Assembly: GCF_904846705.1 (NCBI RefSeq)
Contig: NZ_CAJHBS010000003.1
Coordinates: 1-64,000, forward strand
Direction: 5' to 3'
From: Psychrobacter sp. Pi2-52
GTDB lineage: Bacteria; Pseudomonadota; Gammaproteobacteria; Pseudomonadales; Moraxellaceae
Length of the DNA stretch: 64,000 nt
Shown here: positions 55,132-63,238 of the stretch, in pieces
Position numbering within the stretch: the stretch's first letter is position 1
How the letters are laid out: every line of letters begins with the position of its first letter
The notes under the pieces: model-generated
What the model saw: the letters and a program-made list of their open reading frames with translations, nothing else
The model's database searches: none
What the model was told of the DNA's origin: nothing
Position numbers and translations under genes: made by a program

Positions 55132-56169
55132 TTAAGCGGCTTGCTTCCTAGCCGTTTCTTTATCAGCAGCTTCTTTTTGAGCAGTATCGCCTGTTACATC
55201 ATAGCTTGCAGCCCATTCCTCAAGGATTGTTTGATACGGCTTGATAAAGTGTGTTTCAGTAAATCTGCCTTGGGTCACTGCCATCTGACTGCGTTCAGCA
55301 CGGTCATAGACCACTTGAGTCAACGAATAATCTTGGTAATTCAGGCTAGGTTGATACACTTGACCAGCGCTTGAGTTGGCATTGTAAATCTCAGGACGGT
55401 AAATCTTCTGAAAGGTCTCCATAGTACTGATTGCACTAATCAGCTCAAGATCGGTGTAATCACCGAGCAAGTCCCCTGCAAAATAAAATGCTAGCGGTGC
55501 AGCGCTACCCTCAGGCTTAAAATAACGTACCGTTAAGCCCATTTTATGAAAATAGTCGTCGGTCAACGAGTATTCATCTTGCTTGTATTCAATGCCCAAT
55601 ACAGGGTGCTGATTGACAGTACGGTAGTAAGTCTTGCTGGTTGACACGCTCAGGCAAATCACAGGTTTTTTGTGAAAATGAGCGTTGTAAGCCTCTGAAT
55701 TCAGTAAGTACTGAAACAATTTGCCGTGCAACTCACCAAAATTATCTGGCGTTATGGAGGCTAGTTTTTTGTCGCGATGCTCTGGTAACACAATACTAAA
55801 ATCATAATCACGCACATAAGAGGAGAAACTGTTGCCAACCATACCGTCGATACGCTTGTTTTCTTTGTGATCCACAATCGTTGTTTTTAGCGTTTCGATA
55901 ATAGGAAAGGTCTGACCATTGCCTTTAACATCCAGATCGACAGAAATGATATCAACTTCAACAGAATAACGATCTGCTGTCAGATTGTCCCAATGCGCCA
56001 ATGCATTGAATCGATTATTAATCATGGTTAACGTTTTGCGTAAGTTCTCTTGGCGGTGCTCGCCGCGTGCCAAATTTGCAAAATTAGTTGTCAAACGCGT
56101 GCTATCTGCAGGCTGATAGTTTTCGTCAAAACGAATGTGCTTAATTGAACAATTGAATTCTTTACTCAT
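55132..56169 (-). CDS. mesX: DUF1852 protein, MesD partner (MesX)
   Basis: Protein of 345 residues in family DUF1852, with no predicted membrane segment or signal peptide. It begins MSKEFNCSIKHIRFDENY and contains RLTTNFANLARGEHRQENLRKTL and a DGMVGNSFSSYVRDYDFS block. I see no classic cofactor-binding motif. The family occurs beside short MetE proteins in aerobic gamma-proteobacteria such as Acinetobacter, and the protein is genetically required for MesD activity. It may generate or hand over the methyl group in an oxygen-dependent step; this is inference. It is the first gene of the operon, with a MetR-like palindrome upstream. The last ~25 residues are Ala/Lys/Glu-rich. Confidence 0.9.
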   Translation of the reverse strand: MSKEFNCSIKHIRFDENYQPADSTRLTTNFANLARGEHRQENLRKTLTMINNRFNALAHWDNLTADRYSVEVDIISVDLDVKGNGQTFPIIETLKTTIVDHKENKRIDGMVGNSFSSYVRDYDFSIVLPEHRDKKLASITPDNFGELHGKLFQYLLNSEAYNAHFHKKPVICLSVSTSKTYYRTVNQHPVLGIEYKQDEYSLTDDYFHKMGLTVRYFKPEGSAAPLAFYFAGDLLGDYTDLELISAISTMETFQKIYRPEIYNANSSAGQVYQPSLNYQDYSLTQVVYDRAERSQMAVTQGRFTETHFIKPYQTILEEWAASYDVTGDTAQKEAADKETARKQAA

Positions 56170-56223
56170 GGTGATCCGCTACCTTATTTATCTGAGATAA
56201 AACCAAATCTGTGTATGAGGTGA

Positions 56224-56229
56224 ATCATA
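56224..56229 (-). promoter_or_regulatory. Possible -10 element for mesX-mesD
   Basis: Minus-strand TATGAT, with TTTATT about 16 bases further upstream as a weak -35. It would place the transcription start near 56217, about 48 bases before the mesX ATG. Confidence 0.4.
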
Positions 56230-56269
56230 CCGAAATCTAAACATGAATAAAAACGATACAATTTAAACA

Positions 56270-56292
56270 TAAGATGAATTTCATTCATCTTA
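56270..56292. promoter_or_regulatory. MetR-like operator upstream of mesX
   Basis: TAAGATGAA (56270-56278) and TTCATCTTA (56284-56292) are a perfect 9-bp inverted repeat with a five-base spacer. Its core TGAATTTCATTCA matches the MetR consensus TGAA-NN(A/T)NN-TTCA exactly. MetR is a LysR-type activator that uses homocysteine as co-inducer. The centre lies about 64 bases before the likely transcription start, the classic place for LysR-type recognition sites. No metR gene is in the window. Confidence 0.72.
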
Positions 56293-56420
56293 CTGAAAAT
56301 TAGATATATAAAGGAAATTTAACAGAGGAAGTTTTGAGTATTTATTTATCGCATAATTGAGCCTTTAACATACTGGTGGCGAAGAAGGCTTTTATACTGC
56401 TTAAGAGTATTTGAGGCATT

Positions 56421-56448
56421 AAAAAAGGACACCGCAGCGTCCTTTTTT
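56421..56448. terminator. Terminator after acr1
   Basis: AAAAAAGGAC (56421-56430) and GTCCTTTTTT (56439-56448) around an eight-base loop, with T-runs on both strands. It ends minus-strand transcription from acr1, so mesX has its own promoter. Confidence 0.92.
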
Positions 56449-56479
56449 ATTCTAAATCAAGGCTCATATACAGCCTATT

Positions 56480-57367
56480 CTAATGATGCTCACCAGGCAG
56501 TATTCTGGCAAAGGCACGCTGAGCAAGGTTTGGTTTCTTATCAGTAGTCAGTCCAGCGCGGGTGCTTGGAAAAATACGATAACCCATCGATTGAATACCA
56601 ACGTTGATTGCTGGTGCTAGTGAATAAGTGGCTGATGCAAACTTACCCATGTTGCTGGCAATACTGTTTGGTTTATGAACGATGGCTTTTGCGACCATCA
56701 TCGCCGCTTCATCAGGCATTAATGCAGGCATGTAGCGGTACAACTTAGTAGGCTCAATCATCGGGGTACGCACCAATGGCATAAAAATATTGGTAATCGT
56801 CACATTATCGCCCTTCACTTCAGCAGCTAAGCAGCGGCTAAAGGCATCCAATGCCGATTTTGAGGCGACATAAGCGGCAAAACGCGGACTGTTTGCCAAT
56901 ACGCCAATAGAGGAGATATTCACAATTTGACCAGTCTGACGTTCAATCATCCTCGGCAAGAAGCTAAGAATTATTTTGACGGCGCCAAAATAATTGATAT
57001 CCATAGTACGCTCAAAATCATGGAAACGATCAATAGACTCGTGAACCGAACGCCGAATTGAACGACCAGCGTTATTGACCAAGACATCAACATGTCCGAA
57101 ATCTGCCAAAATTTGCGTGCTAACTTTTTCGATATCATCCATATTGGTCAAATCACAAGGGTAATAACTGGCATTGCCACCAAGCTCCTCGATACTTTCT
57201 TTAACGGCTTTTAGTTTGTCTTCGGTACGTGCTAATAAGATAACATGCGCACCGCATTCACTAAGTAAATATGCTGTACGCTCGCCGATACCACTTGAAG
57301 CGCCTGTGATGATAATATTCTTGCCTTTGACGGCTTTGGTGATTGCTTTTTTCGAGAGATTGGCCAT
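56480..57367 (-). CDS. acr1: Fatty acyl-CoA reductase, Acr1-like short-chain dehydrogenase
   Basis: SDR enzyme of 295 residues, the same length as Acinetobacter Acr1, which reduces long-chain acyl-CoA to fatty aldehyde for wax ester synthesis. The NADPH loop is TGASSGIG (residues 21-28), followed by NNAGRS, and catalytic Ser152/Tyr166/Lys170 (NISSIG, YVASK). Stretches as I recall them from Acr1 are nearly the same: HESxDRFHDFERTM, then NISSIGVLAN, then MPLVRTPMI, and the C-terminal ARxxPGEH. The assignment rests on remembered similarity, so another SDR role remains possible. The wax ester synthase gene is not in the window. The gene is monocistronic. Confidence 0.85.
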   Translation of the reverse strand: MANLSKKAITKAVKGKNIIITGASSGIGERTAYLLSECGAHVILLARTEDKLKAVKESIEELGGNASYYPCDLTNMDDIEKVSTQILADFGHVDVLVNNAGRSIRRSVHESIDRFHDFERTMDINYFGAVKIILSFLPRMIERQTGQIVNISSIGVLANSPRFAAYVASKSALDAFSRCLAAEVKGDNVTITNIFMPLVRTPMIEPTKLYRYMPALMPDEAAMMVAKAIVHKPNSIASNMGKFASATYSLAPAINVGIQSMGYRIFPSTRAGLTTDKKPNLAQRAFARILPGEHH

Positions 57368-57595
57368 AAAAAGTCCTTTTCGTTTATTCTATAGTTATTG
57401 GCATTCGGTTATAGCATAGCAAAAAAATGTCGTAGGGAGTGAACAAAACCATAGTGGGCGTTAGCTAACGGAACTTTTACAAATTTCGTCGTCAACATAA
57501 ATATTTATAAATACATTTTTAGCTTGTTGTTAATTACTAAGTACTAAGTGTTAAGTGCTATGCTTTTTTCTAATCCATTACGAGGAGTACCTGCT

Positions 57596-57997
57596 TTGAT
57601 AGACACACTAACTCACTATATCGACTTAATTGCCAAAATGATCGAAGTCATTGGCGTCCTCATTATGTTTTTTGGACTATTTCTTGCTTTATATAGAGCT
57701 TTTCGAGCGTCTGGTCATTTTAATAATGATACTTATGTAGAGATCAGACAGACCGTAGGCAAGTCTATATTGTTGGGGTTAGAGGTACTAATCGCCGCTG
57801 ATATCGTGGCTACTGTCGTCACCGAGCCATCGCTACGCAGCGTACTGGTGCTAGGTTTTATCGTACTGATTCGAACCTTTTTAAGCTTATCATTACAGGT
57901 TGAACTAGAAGGTCGATTCCCTTGGCAAAATAGAAAACCTGCGCCTGATAAACCGTCTGATACTGATAATCATACTGTGCCAATTGATAAAGCATAG
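57596..57997 (+). CDS. DUF1622 membrane protein
   Basis: Start set at a TTG at 57596 with a strong GAGGAG seven bases upstream; a longer frame from a GTG at 57548 or ATG at 57560 has no such site. The 133-residue protein has three hydrophobic segments: IEVIGVLIMFFGLFLALYRAF, SILLGLEVLIAADIVATVV and SVLVLGFIVLIRTFLSLSL. This is the DUF1622 layout, ending in a soluble Pro/Asp-rich tail. The LxLEVLIAADIVxT and IRTFLSxSLxxE marks are typical. Function unknown. Divergent from acr1. Confidence 0.85.
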   Translation: MIDTLTHYIDLIAKMIEVIGVLIMFFGLFLALYRAFRASGHFNNDTYVEIRQTVGKSILLGLEVLIAADIVATVVTEPSLRSVLVLGFIVLIRTFLSLSLQVELEGRFPWQNRKPAPDKPSDTDNHTVPIDKA

Positions 57998-58076
57998 CTG
58001 TTGGATAAAAATGCCATCAAAAAGCGATGCATAGACATGATTAGCACTGGTTTATAAAACAAAATTTAAACGATTA

Positions 58077-59108
58077 CTACTCGTGCGCCTGTAAAAAAGT
58101 CTCGACCACTTTGAATTGCCCAGCGGTACTTTCTTCACCATACATCGCCTGTCTAAAGGCGTTAGAATTTGGAATGCCTGTCGTATACCATGCAATATGT
58201 TTGCGAGCGATACGGCAGCCTGAGTACTCCCCGTAGAAATCATAAAGCTCTTGCAAATGGGCCAGTACGATCTCTTTTATTTCACTAACGCTCGGTGCCT
58301 CTAGACGCTCGCCAGTACGCAAGAAATGCTCAATATCGCGAAATATCCATGGTTGCCCTTGTGCAGCACGCCCAATCATCACTGCATCACAGCCTGTCAT
58401 CTCATAGACGTGTTGGGCTTTTTGCGCGCTGTCGATATCGCCATTGGCAATGACAGGAATACTAATACTTTCTTTAACTTCGCGTATTAGCTCATAGCGT
58501 GCATTGCCTGTATACATGTCTTCACGCGTACGTCCATGAATAGCAATTGCTGCAATGCCTGCCTGCTCAGCACGCTTAGCGACTCGTAAGATGTTTTCAC
58601 GACCGTTTTCGAAACCCAGACGTGTCTTTAGCGTGACAGGCGCATCCACGGCATTGACCGTTGCATCTAACAGTCGCGCGACCAAATCCTCGTCTTGCAA
58701 CAATGCAGAGCCTGCCAGCTTACGGCAAACTTTTTTGGCCGGACAGCCCATATTGATATCGATAATCTGTGCACCATTATCAATTTGATAACGGGCGGCT
58801 TCAGCCAGTTTATCCGGCTCAGCTCCTGCTATCTGCGCCGAGATAGGCGCAATCTCATTGTCAAAATTGGCACGGTACAAGGATTTTTTGCGCGCATAAA
58901 GTGCCGTATCAGCGATGATCATTTCACTGACCGCATGACCTGCGCCAAATGATTTGCACAATCGACGAAAGGGGTTGTCCGTTACGCCTGCCATCGGTGC
59001 GACCATCAAACGGTTTTCAATCGTCAGGCCACCGATATTTAATGGCTGTAATAGAGGATGATCAGACAAAGTCGAAGAAGAAGGTAAAACAGGAGAATCA
59101 ATAGGCAT
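58077..59108 (-). CDS. dusB: tRNA-dihydrouridine synthase B
   Basis: FMN enzyme of 343 residues (E. coli DusB 321) that reduces uridine in tRNA to dihydrouridine. Marks: LMVAPMAGVTDNPFRRLC (residues ~34-51), the tRNA/FMN segment DINMGCPAKKVCRKLAGSALL with catalytic Cys, IHGRTREDMYTG and ANGDI. The first ~22 residues are a Ser/Pro-rich extension. fis, which follows dusB in E. coli, is not present. The ATG directly abuts the T-run of an intrinsic terminator (59109-59145), so there is no normal Shine-Dalgarno sequence, which is odd. Confidence 0.96.
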   Translation of the reverse strand: MPIDSPVLPSSSTLSDHPLLQPLNIGGLTIENRLMVAPMAGVTDNPFRRLCKSFGAGHAVSEMIIADTALYARKKSLYRANFDNEIAPISAQIAGAEPDKLAEAARYQIDNGAQIIDINMGCPAKKVCRKLAGSALLQDEDLVARLLDATVNAVDAPVTLKTRLGFENGRENILRVAKRAEQAGIAAIAIHGRTREDMYTGNARYELIREVKESISIPVIANGDIDSAQKAQHVYEMTGCDAVMIGRAAQGQPWIFRDIEHFLRTGERLEAPSVSEIKEIVLAHLQELYDFYGEYSGCRIARKHIAWYTTGIPNSNAFRQAMYGEESTAGQFKVVETFLQAHE

Positions 59109-59145
59109 AAAAAAACGGCTTGATTTGTAAGGAAAACAAGCCGTT
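59109..59145 (-). terminator. Terminator abutting the dusB start codon
   Basis: On the minus strand AACGGCTTG and CAAGCCGTT form a 9-bp stem with a 14-base loop, then a T-run that ends right before the dusB ATG at 59108. It lies 85 bases after the stop codon of the BCCT carrier, which it presumably terminates. Confidence 0.88.
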
Positions 59146-59229
59146 ATTCTAAGGATTCCTGCGTTTATTGCAAGCGATTAACGTGAATAGCTTGCATAAG
59201 CATTACACGTTTTTGATACATTTCATGCA

Positions 59230-61275
59230 TTATTTATCAAGCACACTGCCCTGCTCTAGTGTGATGTCATCATCATGCTCTTGCATACGCCACGGCAGGC
59301 TATCAGGCGACACATTGAGGAAATGTAAATACTTCTCAAACTGATCAATAATGTCATTAATCACTGATTCAGATTTGTAGCCGTATAAGTCATAGGTCTG
59401 ACCACCACGGCGTAGATACACCTCAGCGCGATGATGATGCTCTTGTGGCAAGGTATCCGCACTGTCTTCAGTATAATAATCAGGCGCATCATGCTCAGAT
59501 AAGCGAACTTCATACCAAAACTCGACATCGTCACCGCGTTGTAACTCAAGCACCGCACGGTTATTGACCGCGTCATAGTTGACCTCAGTCGTCCAGCCAG
59601 TTTCTGCAAATTTAGACGACACCTCCATCATCGAAGGCATAACCACTTCTTTGATATAACTTAAAACCTTGTCACGCGTTGGCTTATCGGTCATATAATC
59701 AATACGCTCGCGCCATGCAGACGGTTTGAGTAAATGCGGCGGCAGTCTGTTGTCATTACCAAGGCTCTGATTACGATGTCCTTCGATACGCAGCGCACGC
59801 CACATACCAAACATAGAAATAAGAATAATAATCGCAAATGGTAACGCACTAACGATAGCTGCTGTTTGTAGGGCTTCTAAACCGCCTGCAAGTAGTAATA
59901 CTGCTGCGACAGCACCTTCAGTCACTACCCAAAAGCTGCGCTGCCACCATGGTGTATCACTGCGACCACCTGCCGCTAGCGAGTCGATTACCAATGAGCC
60001 AGAATCCGATGACGTCACAAAAAAGGTAATAATCAATAAAATGGTCAACGACGACACAAATTCAGTAAACGGTAGATTCTCTAACAGTTTAAATAAAGCA
60101 ATTGCTTGGTTGTTTTGTACTTCACTGATTAATGAGGTATAACCATCGACCATGATCATGTGTAGTGCGGTATCGCCAAACACCGAAAACCAAAAGAATG
60201 TAAAGAAGGTCGGTACCAGCATCACACCCAAAACGAACTCACGAATAGTACGACCACGGCTAATCTTGGCGATAAACAGACCTACAAATGGCGCCCATGC
60301 AATCGTCCATGCAAAAATAAATAAAGTCCAGCTGCCGATCCAATTGCTATTCTCGTATGCCTGCAAGCTAAAGGTACGCTCGACAATATTACCCAAATAG
60401 CTACCCGTATTTTCCATAAAGGCATTTAAGATAAAAATGGTCGGACCGACAACAAATACGAACAGCATCAACGCAGTTGCTAATAGCATATTTAAAATAG
60501 ATAAGCGTTTTACACCCTTATCCATCCCTGCCAATACCGATACCAATGCCGCGGCTGTCACCAAGGCAATGGCAATCACCTGTACGGTGGTATTTACTGG
60601 AATAATATCTGGCAATAGATAATTGAGTCCCGCATTGATTTGCGACACCGATAAGCCAAGACTGGTCGCAATACCAAACATCGTACCTAATATCGCAAAC
60701 ACATCGACTGTATGACCGATAGGGCCATGAATCCTTTCACCAATAATCGGATACAGCGTCGAGCGTATTGATAGTGGTAGACCATGACGAAACGCAAAAT
60801 AAGCTAGTGATAAACCAACGACACCATAAATCGCCCAAATATGAAAACCCCAATGAAAATACGCAATTTGCATTGCCTCTTTTGCCGCAGCAATAGTCTG
60901 CGGATCCGACATTGGCGGACTAGAAAAGTGCATCACTGGTTCTGCTACCCCATAAAACAGTAGCGCAATCCCGTAACCTGCCGAAAACAGCATGGCAAAC
61001 CATTCCAGGAATCCGTACTCCGCCTCAGCATGATCAGGGCCCAGCTTGATACTGCCATAAGACGAAAACGCCAGTACAATAATGAACATCAAAAACAGTG
61101 CCACTGCCAGCATATAAAACCAGCCGAATGTCTCAGTCGTAAAACTAAGCACATCACTAAACAGAGCACCCGCTGCTTCAGGATTAATAGCCGTACCAAT
61201 GACCAATAACAGCATAATAATTGCTGCAGGTACAAAGACTGGTAATAAAATAGTCGAACGAGGTAATTTACTCAT
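59230..61275 (-). CDS. betT: BCCT-family carrier, BetT-like
   Basis: ATG at 61275 with TGAGGA upstream was chosen; the longer frame starts at that TTG. The 681-residue protein (E. coli BetT 677) has ~12 membrane helices and the BCCT marks GMDKGVKRLS, FIFAWTIAWAPFVGLFIAKISRGRTIREF and FVTSSDSGSLVID. The first ~510 residues are the carrier. The last ~170 residues are a large cytoplasmic domain typical of BetT-like choline carriers (GWTTEVNYDAVNNRAVLELQR), rather than BetP or CaiT. Choline uptake is the best guess, but betaine is possible. No bet oxidation genes (betA, betB) are adjacent. Confidence 0.92.
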   Translation of the reverse strand: MSKLPRSTILLPVFVPAAIIMLLLVIGTAINPEAAGALFSDVLSFTTETFGWFYMLAVALFLMFIIVLAFSSYGSIKLGPDHAEAEYGFLEWFAMLFSAGYGIALLFYGVAEPVMHFSSPPMSDPQTIAAAKEAMQIAYFHWGFHIWAIYGVVGLSLAYFAFRHGLPLSIRSTLYPIIGERIHGPIGHTVDVFAILGTMFGIATSLGLSVSQINAGLNYLLPDIIPVNTTVQVIAIALVTAAALVSVLAGMDKGVKRLSILNMLLATALMLFVFVVGPTIFILNAFMENTGSYLGNIVERTFSLQAYENSNWIGSWTLFIFAWTIAWAPFVGLFIAKISRGRTIREFVLGVMLVPTFFTFFWFSVFGDTALHMIMVDGYTSLISEVQNNQAIALFKLLENLPFTEFVSSLTILLIITFFVTSSDSGSLVIDSLAAGGRSDTPWWQRSFWVVTEGAVAAVLLLAGGLEALQTAAIVSALPFAIIILISMFGMWRALRIEGHRNQSLGNDNRLPPHLLKPSAWRERIDYMTDKPTRDKVLSYIKEVVMPSMMEVSSKFAETGWTTEVNYDAVNNRAVLELQRGDDVEFWYEVRLSEHDAPDYYTEDSADTLPQEHHHRAEVYLRRGGQTYDLYGYKSESVINDIIDQFEKYLHFLNVSPDSLPWRMQEHDDDITLEQGSVLDK

Positions 61276-61588
61276 GAAAGATAATATCCTCAAAAGTTGA
61301 CGATGCCTTTTTATAGAAAAGTTTTAATTAAGGCAAAGATTAGAAAATGTGTGTGAATGGTTATAATAATTATCACACTCTTTTCCAAAACCCTAGACAA
61401 GCGTTCAACTCGTAACATGACTTTAACGAATGTTACATGACTATTACCAAGAAAATAAAAAAGGCAGCTTGCTAGCTGCCTTTGGATTGTATATGTACTC
61501 TACTTTGGTAATTTATAATCTATAAATGCTCGCTAATTCATAAATACCAGTATTTGTTGTACCTAAACAGAAGCAATCTGTCTCCTAA
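61276..61588. other. Spacer between HIT protein and BCCT carrier
   Basis: No gene in 313 bases. Contains the carrier promoter region and a terminator at 61456-61483. Confidence 0.5.
61456..61483 (-). terminator. Terminator after the HIT-family gene
   Basis: AAAGGCAGCT (61460-61469) and AGCTGCCTTT (61474-61483) with a four-base loop; the minus strand continues into a T-run. It lies about 105 bases after the stop codon of the minus-strand HIT gene. Confidence 0.9.
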
Positions 61589-62029
61589 CTATGCATCAAT
61601 CACTGCCGCCAACTTCTGCGCAATATCTGCCAAATCACTATTATCGGCTTGGGTCACTGCATGACGACCCAATTCATGAATACTTGATGGAATGAGATGC
61701 ACATGATAATGAAAGACCGTTTGACCTGCTTGTGAGCCATTCAACTGCATTTGGATAACGCCTTCACGCTCAAATACTTGGCGCTGAGCTTGCATGACTT
61801 TCTTAGACGTCATTAGCACCGCAGCAGCATATTCAGGCTCAAGATCCGCCAAATCAACGGCTTTCTGTTTTGGTATGACCAATACATGGCCTTCTGCTTG
61901 TGGCATGATATCCATAAAGGCGAGCGTTTTATCATCTTCATATACTTTGTGATATGGAATATCACCATCTAACATTTTGGCAAAAATATTATTGTCGTCA
62001 TAAGCAGTCTTTTGATTTACTTCAGTCAT
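61589..62029 (-). CDS. HIT-family protein (HinT-like nucleotide hydrolase)
   Basis: Histidine-triad protein of 146 residues. The triad is in VFHYHVHLIPS near residue 101, and the nucleotide-binding start is DNNIFAKMLDGDIPYHKVYEDDKTLAFMDI. HinT-type enzymes cleave adenosine phosphoramidates and aminoacyl-AMP. The C-terminal tail (AVTQADNSDLADIAQKLAAVIDA) is the helix typical of HIT proteins in proteobacteria. AGGAAAAAATA precedes the ATG. Its place between a carrier and an unknown gene gives no functional hint. Confidence 0.93.
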   Translation of the reverse strand: MTEVNQKTAYDDNNIFAKMLDGDIPYHKVYEDDKTLAFMDIMPQAEGHVLVIPKQKAVDLADLEPEYAAAVLMTSKKVMQAQRQVFEREGVIQMQLNGSQAGQTVFHYHVHLIPSSIHELGRHAVTQADNSDLADIAQKLAAVIDA

Positions 62030-62256
62030 TATTTTTTCCTTTAAGAGTTTTATTATTAGTTAATTAATAGCTCAATAGCTATCCAAAATAGATAAAAGCA
62101 TCTGTCATATAGTGGACGAAATATAACTTTAGTACAAGTCAGTATGACAACCGAATTTGAAAAATATCAAGCCATATTCCAACCATGCTAGCTCACTAAT
62201 TTATTGGCGAGTCATGCCCTTAAAATGTTATATTAACCCTCTATTTTAATAACGCT

Positions 62257-63018
62257 ATGTTTATGGATTTGCCTACTTTGCCAACTCAAACAAATATGGA
62301 TAACACTACCGCAACCCTTGATAATCAGGAAGAACACTCTGATATTGAGAGTGAAAGTGGTACTCAAACCATTGATCCGAACGCTATCATATTAGCAGAA
62401 GCATTGACTGATAAAGCCATCAGCTGGCAGATACACAATTGTAAAATTATAAAGAAGACTGTCACGCAAGATTTGCCACTGCCCTTTTTGTATCACTATG
62501 ACAGTTTAGATAATGCGATCAAACAGACGCACCCGCTTACTCCTGAGCTGCTGATTCAATTCAACACACCCATGTCGGCTCATGAAGCTGCCAAATTAAT
62601 TGGCATTGACGAGGAGCTGCTGACCAGTCCTTGGCATGTAAAAATTATCGGCTCGTTGGTGGTATTTAGTGAGGCATTGCAATTGGCCGTACGACTCCAC
62701 TGGACCAATACAGGTAAAGAGACGCAGCAGGTATATACCAAGGATGCCGCCGACGCTATTATTGCCGCTTTTAAAGACTGGCAGTTTTTTGGTCGTGTAG
62801 ACGTCCTTTATAAAAACAATAAGCAAATATTAATTAGTATTGACGAGCAAGACTCCAATACGCAAGCACTACCTGTCGAATCATTGCTGACGATTGACGC
62901 TAGTGGCGATTATCAACAGCTACTGGCTACTCATGCGCTTGCAGCCATTGTAAAACTAGAAGCAGACAAAGCTGATCTTCCTTGGTTTGACAAAGCCATA
63001 TTAGAACGTATTGAGTAG
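62257..63018 (+). CDS. Unknown cytosolic protein
   Basis: I do not recognise a family. The 253-residue protein has an acidic, Thr/Glu/Asn-rich N-terminal ~45 residues, then a mixed alpha/beta body with no signal peptide or membrane segment. Features are a ELLIQFNTPMSAHEAAKLIGID stretch (helix that could cap a fold), an HLHW-like RLHWTNTG strand, and a final helix ADLPWFDKAILERIE. The start is uncertain: ATG at 62257 or two codons later, with no clear Shine-Dalgarno sequence. It precedes ilvD by 220 bases in the same direction. Confidence 0.78.
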   Translation: MFMDLPTLPTQTNMDNTTATLDNQEEHSDIESESGTQTIDPNAIILAEALTDKAISWQIHNCKIIKKTVTQDLPLPFLYHYDSLDNAIKQTHPLTPELLIQFNTPMSAHEAAKLIGIDEELLTSPWHVKIIGSLVVFSEALQLAVRLHWTNTGKETQQVYTKDAADAIIAAFKDWQFFGRVDVLYKNNKQILISIDEQDSNTQALPVESLLTIDASGDYQQLLATHALAAIVKLEADKADLPWFDKAILERIE

Positions 63019-63238
63019 CTATTTTGAATAACTGTTTTTTCGCTCATCGCTTTTGGTTATTAATTCTTTATTATTAATTCACTGTTATTAGCATATTGTT
63101 TTTAGTTATTCATATCTAATGGTATGGTAACGAATTAGTATTATTCACTAGTACTCACTCTCTATAAAAAGCACACTATCCCTATTAAAACTGAGGGTGC
63201 ACATTTTTATAACCCCGCCTATTTGTAAGGAATATCAC

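Larger units (their letters stand above)
56170..56479. other. mesX control region and acr1 terminator
   Basis: No gene. From left to right it holds the mesX leader, a possible promoter (minus-strand TATGAT at 56224-56229), a MetR-like palindrome at 56270-56292 and a terminator at 56421-56448. Confidence 0.7.

Noticed and set aside
59230-61275. Choline oxidation operon around betT
   Set aside because: No betA, betB or betI gene lies near; only the carrier is present.
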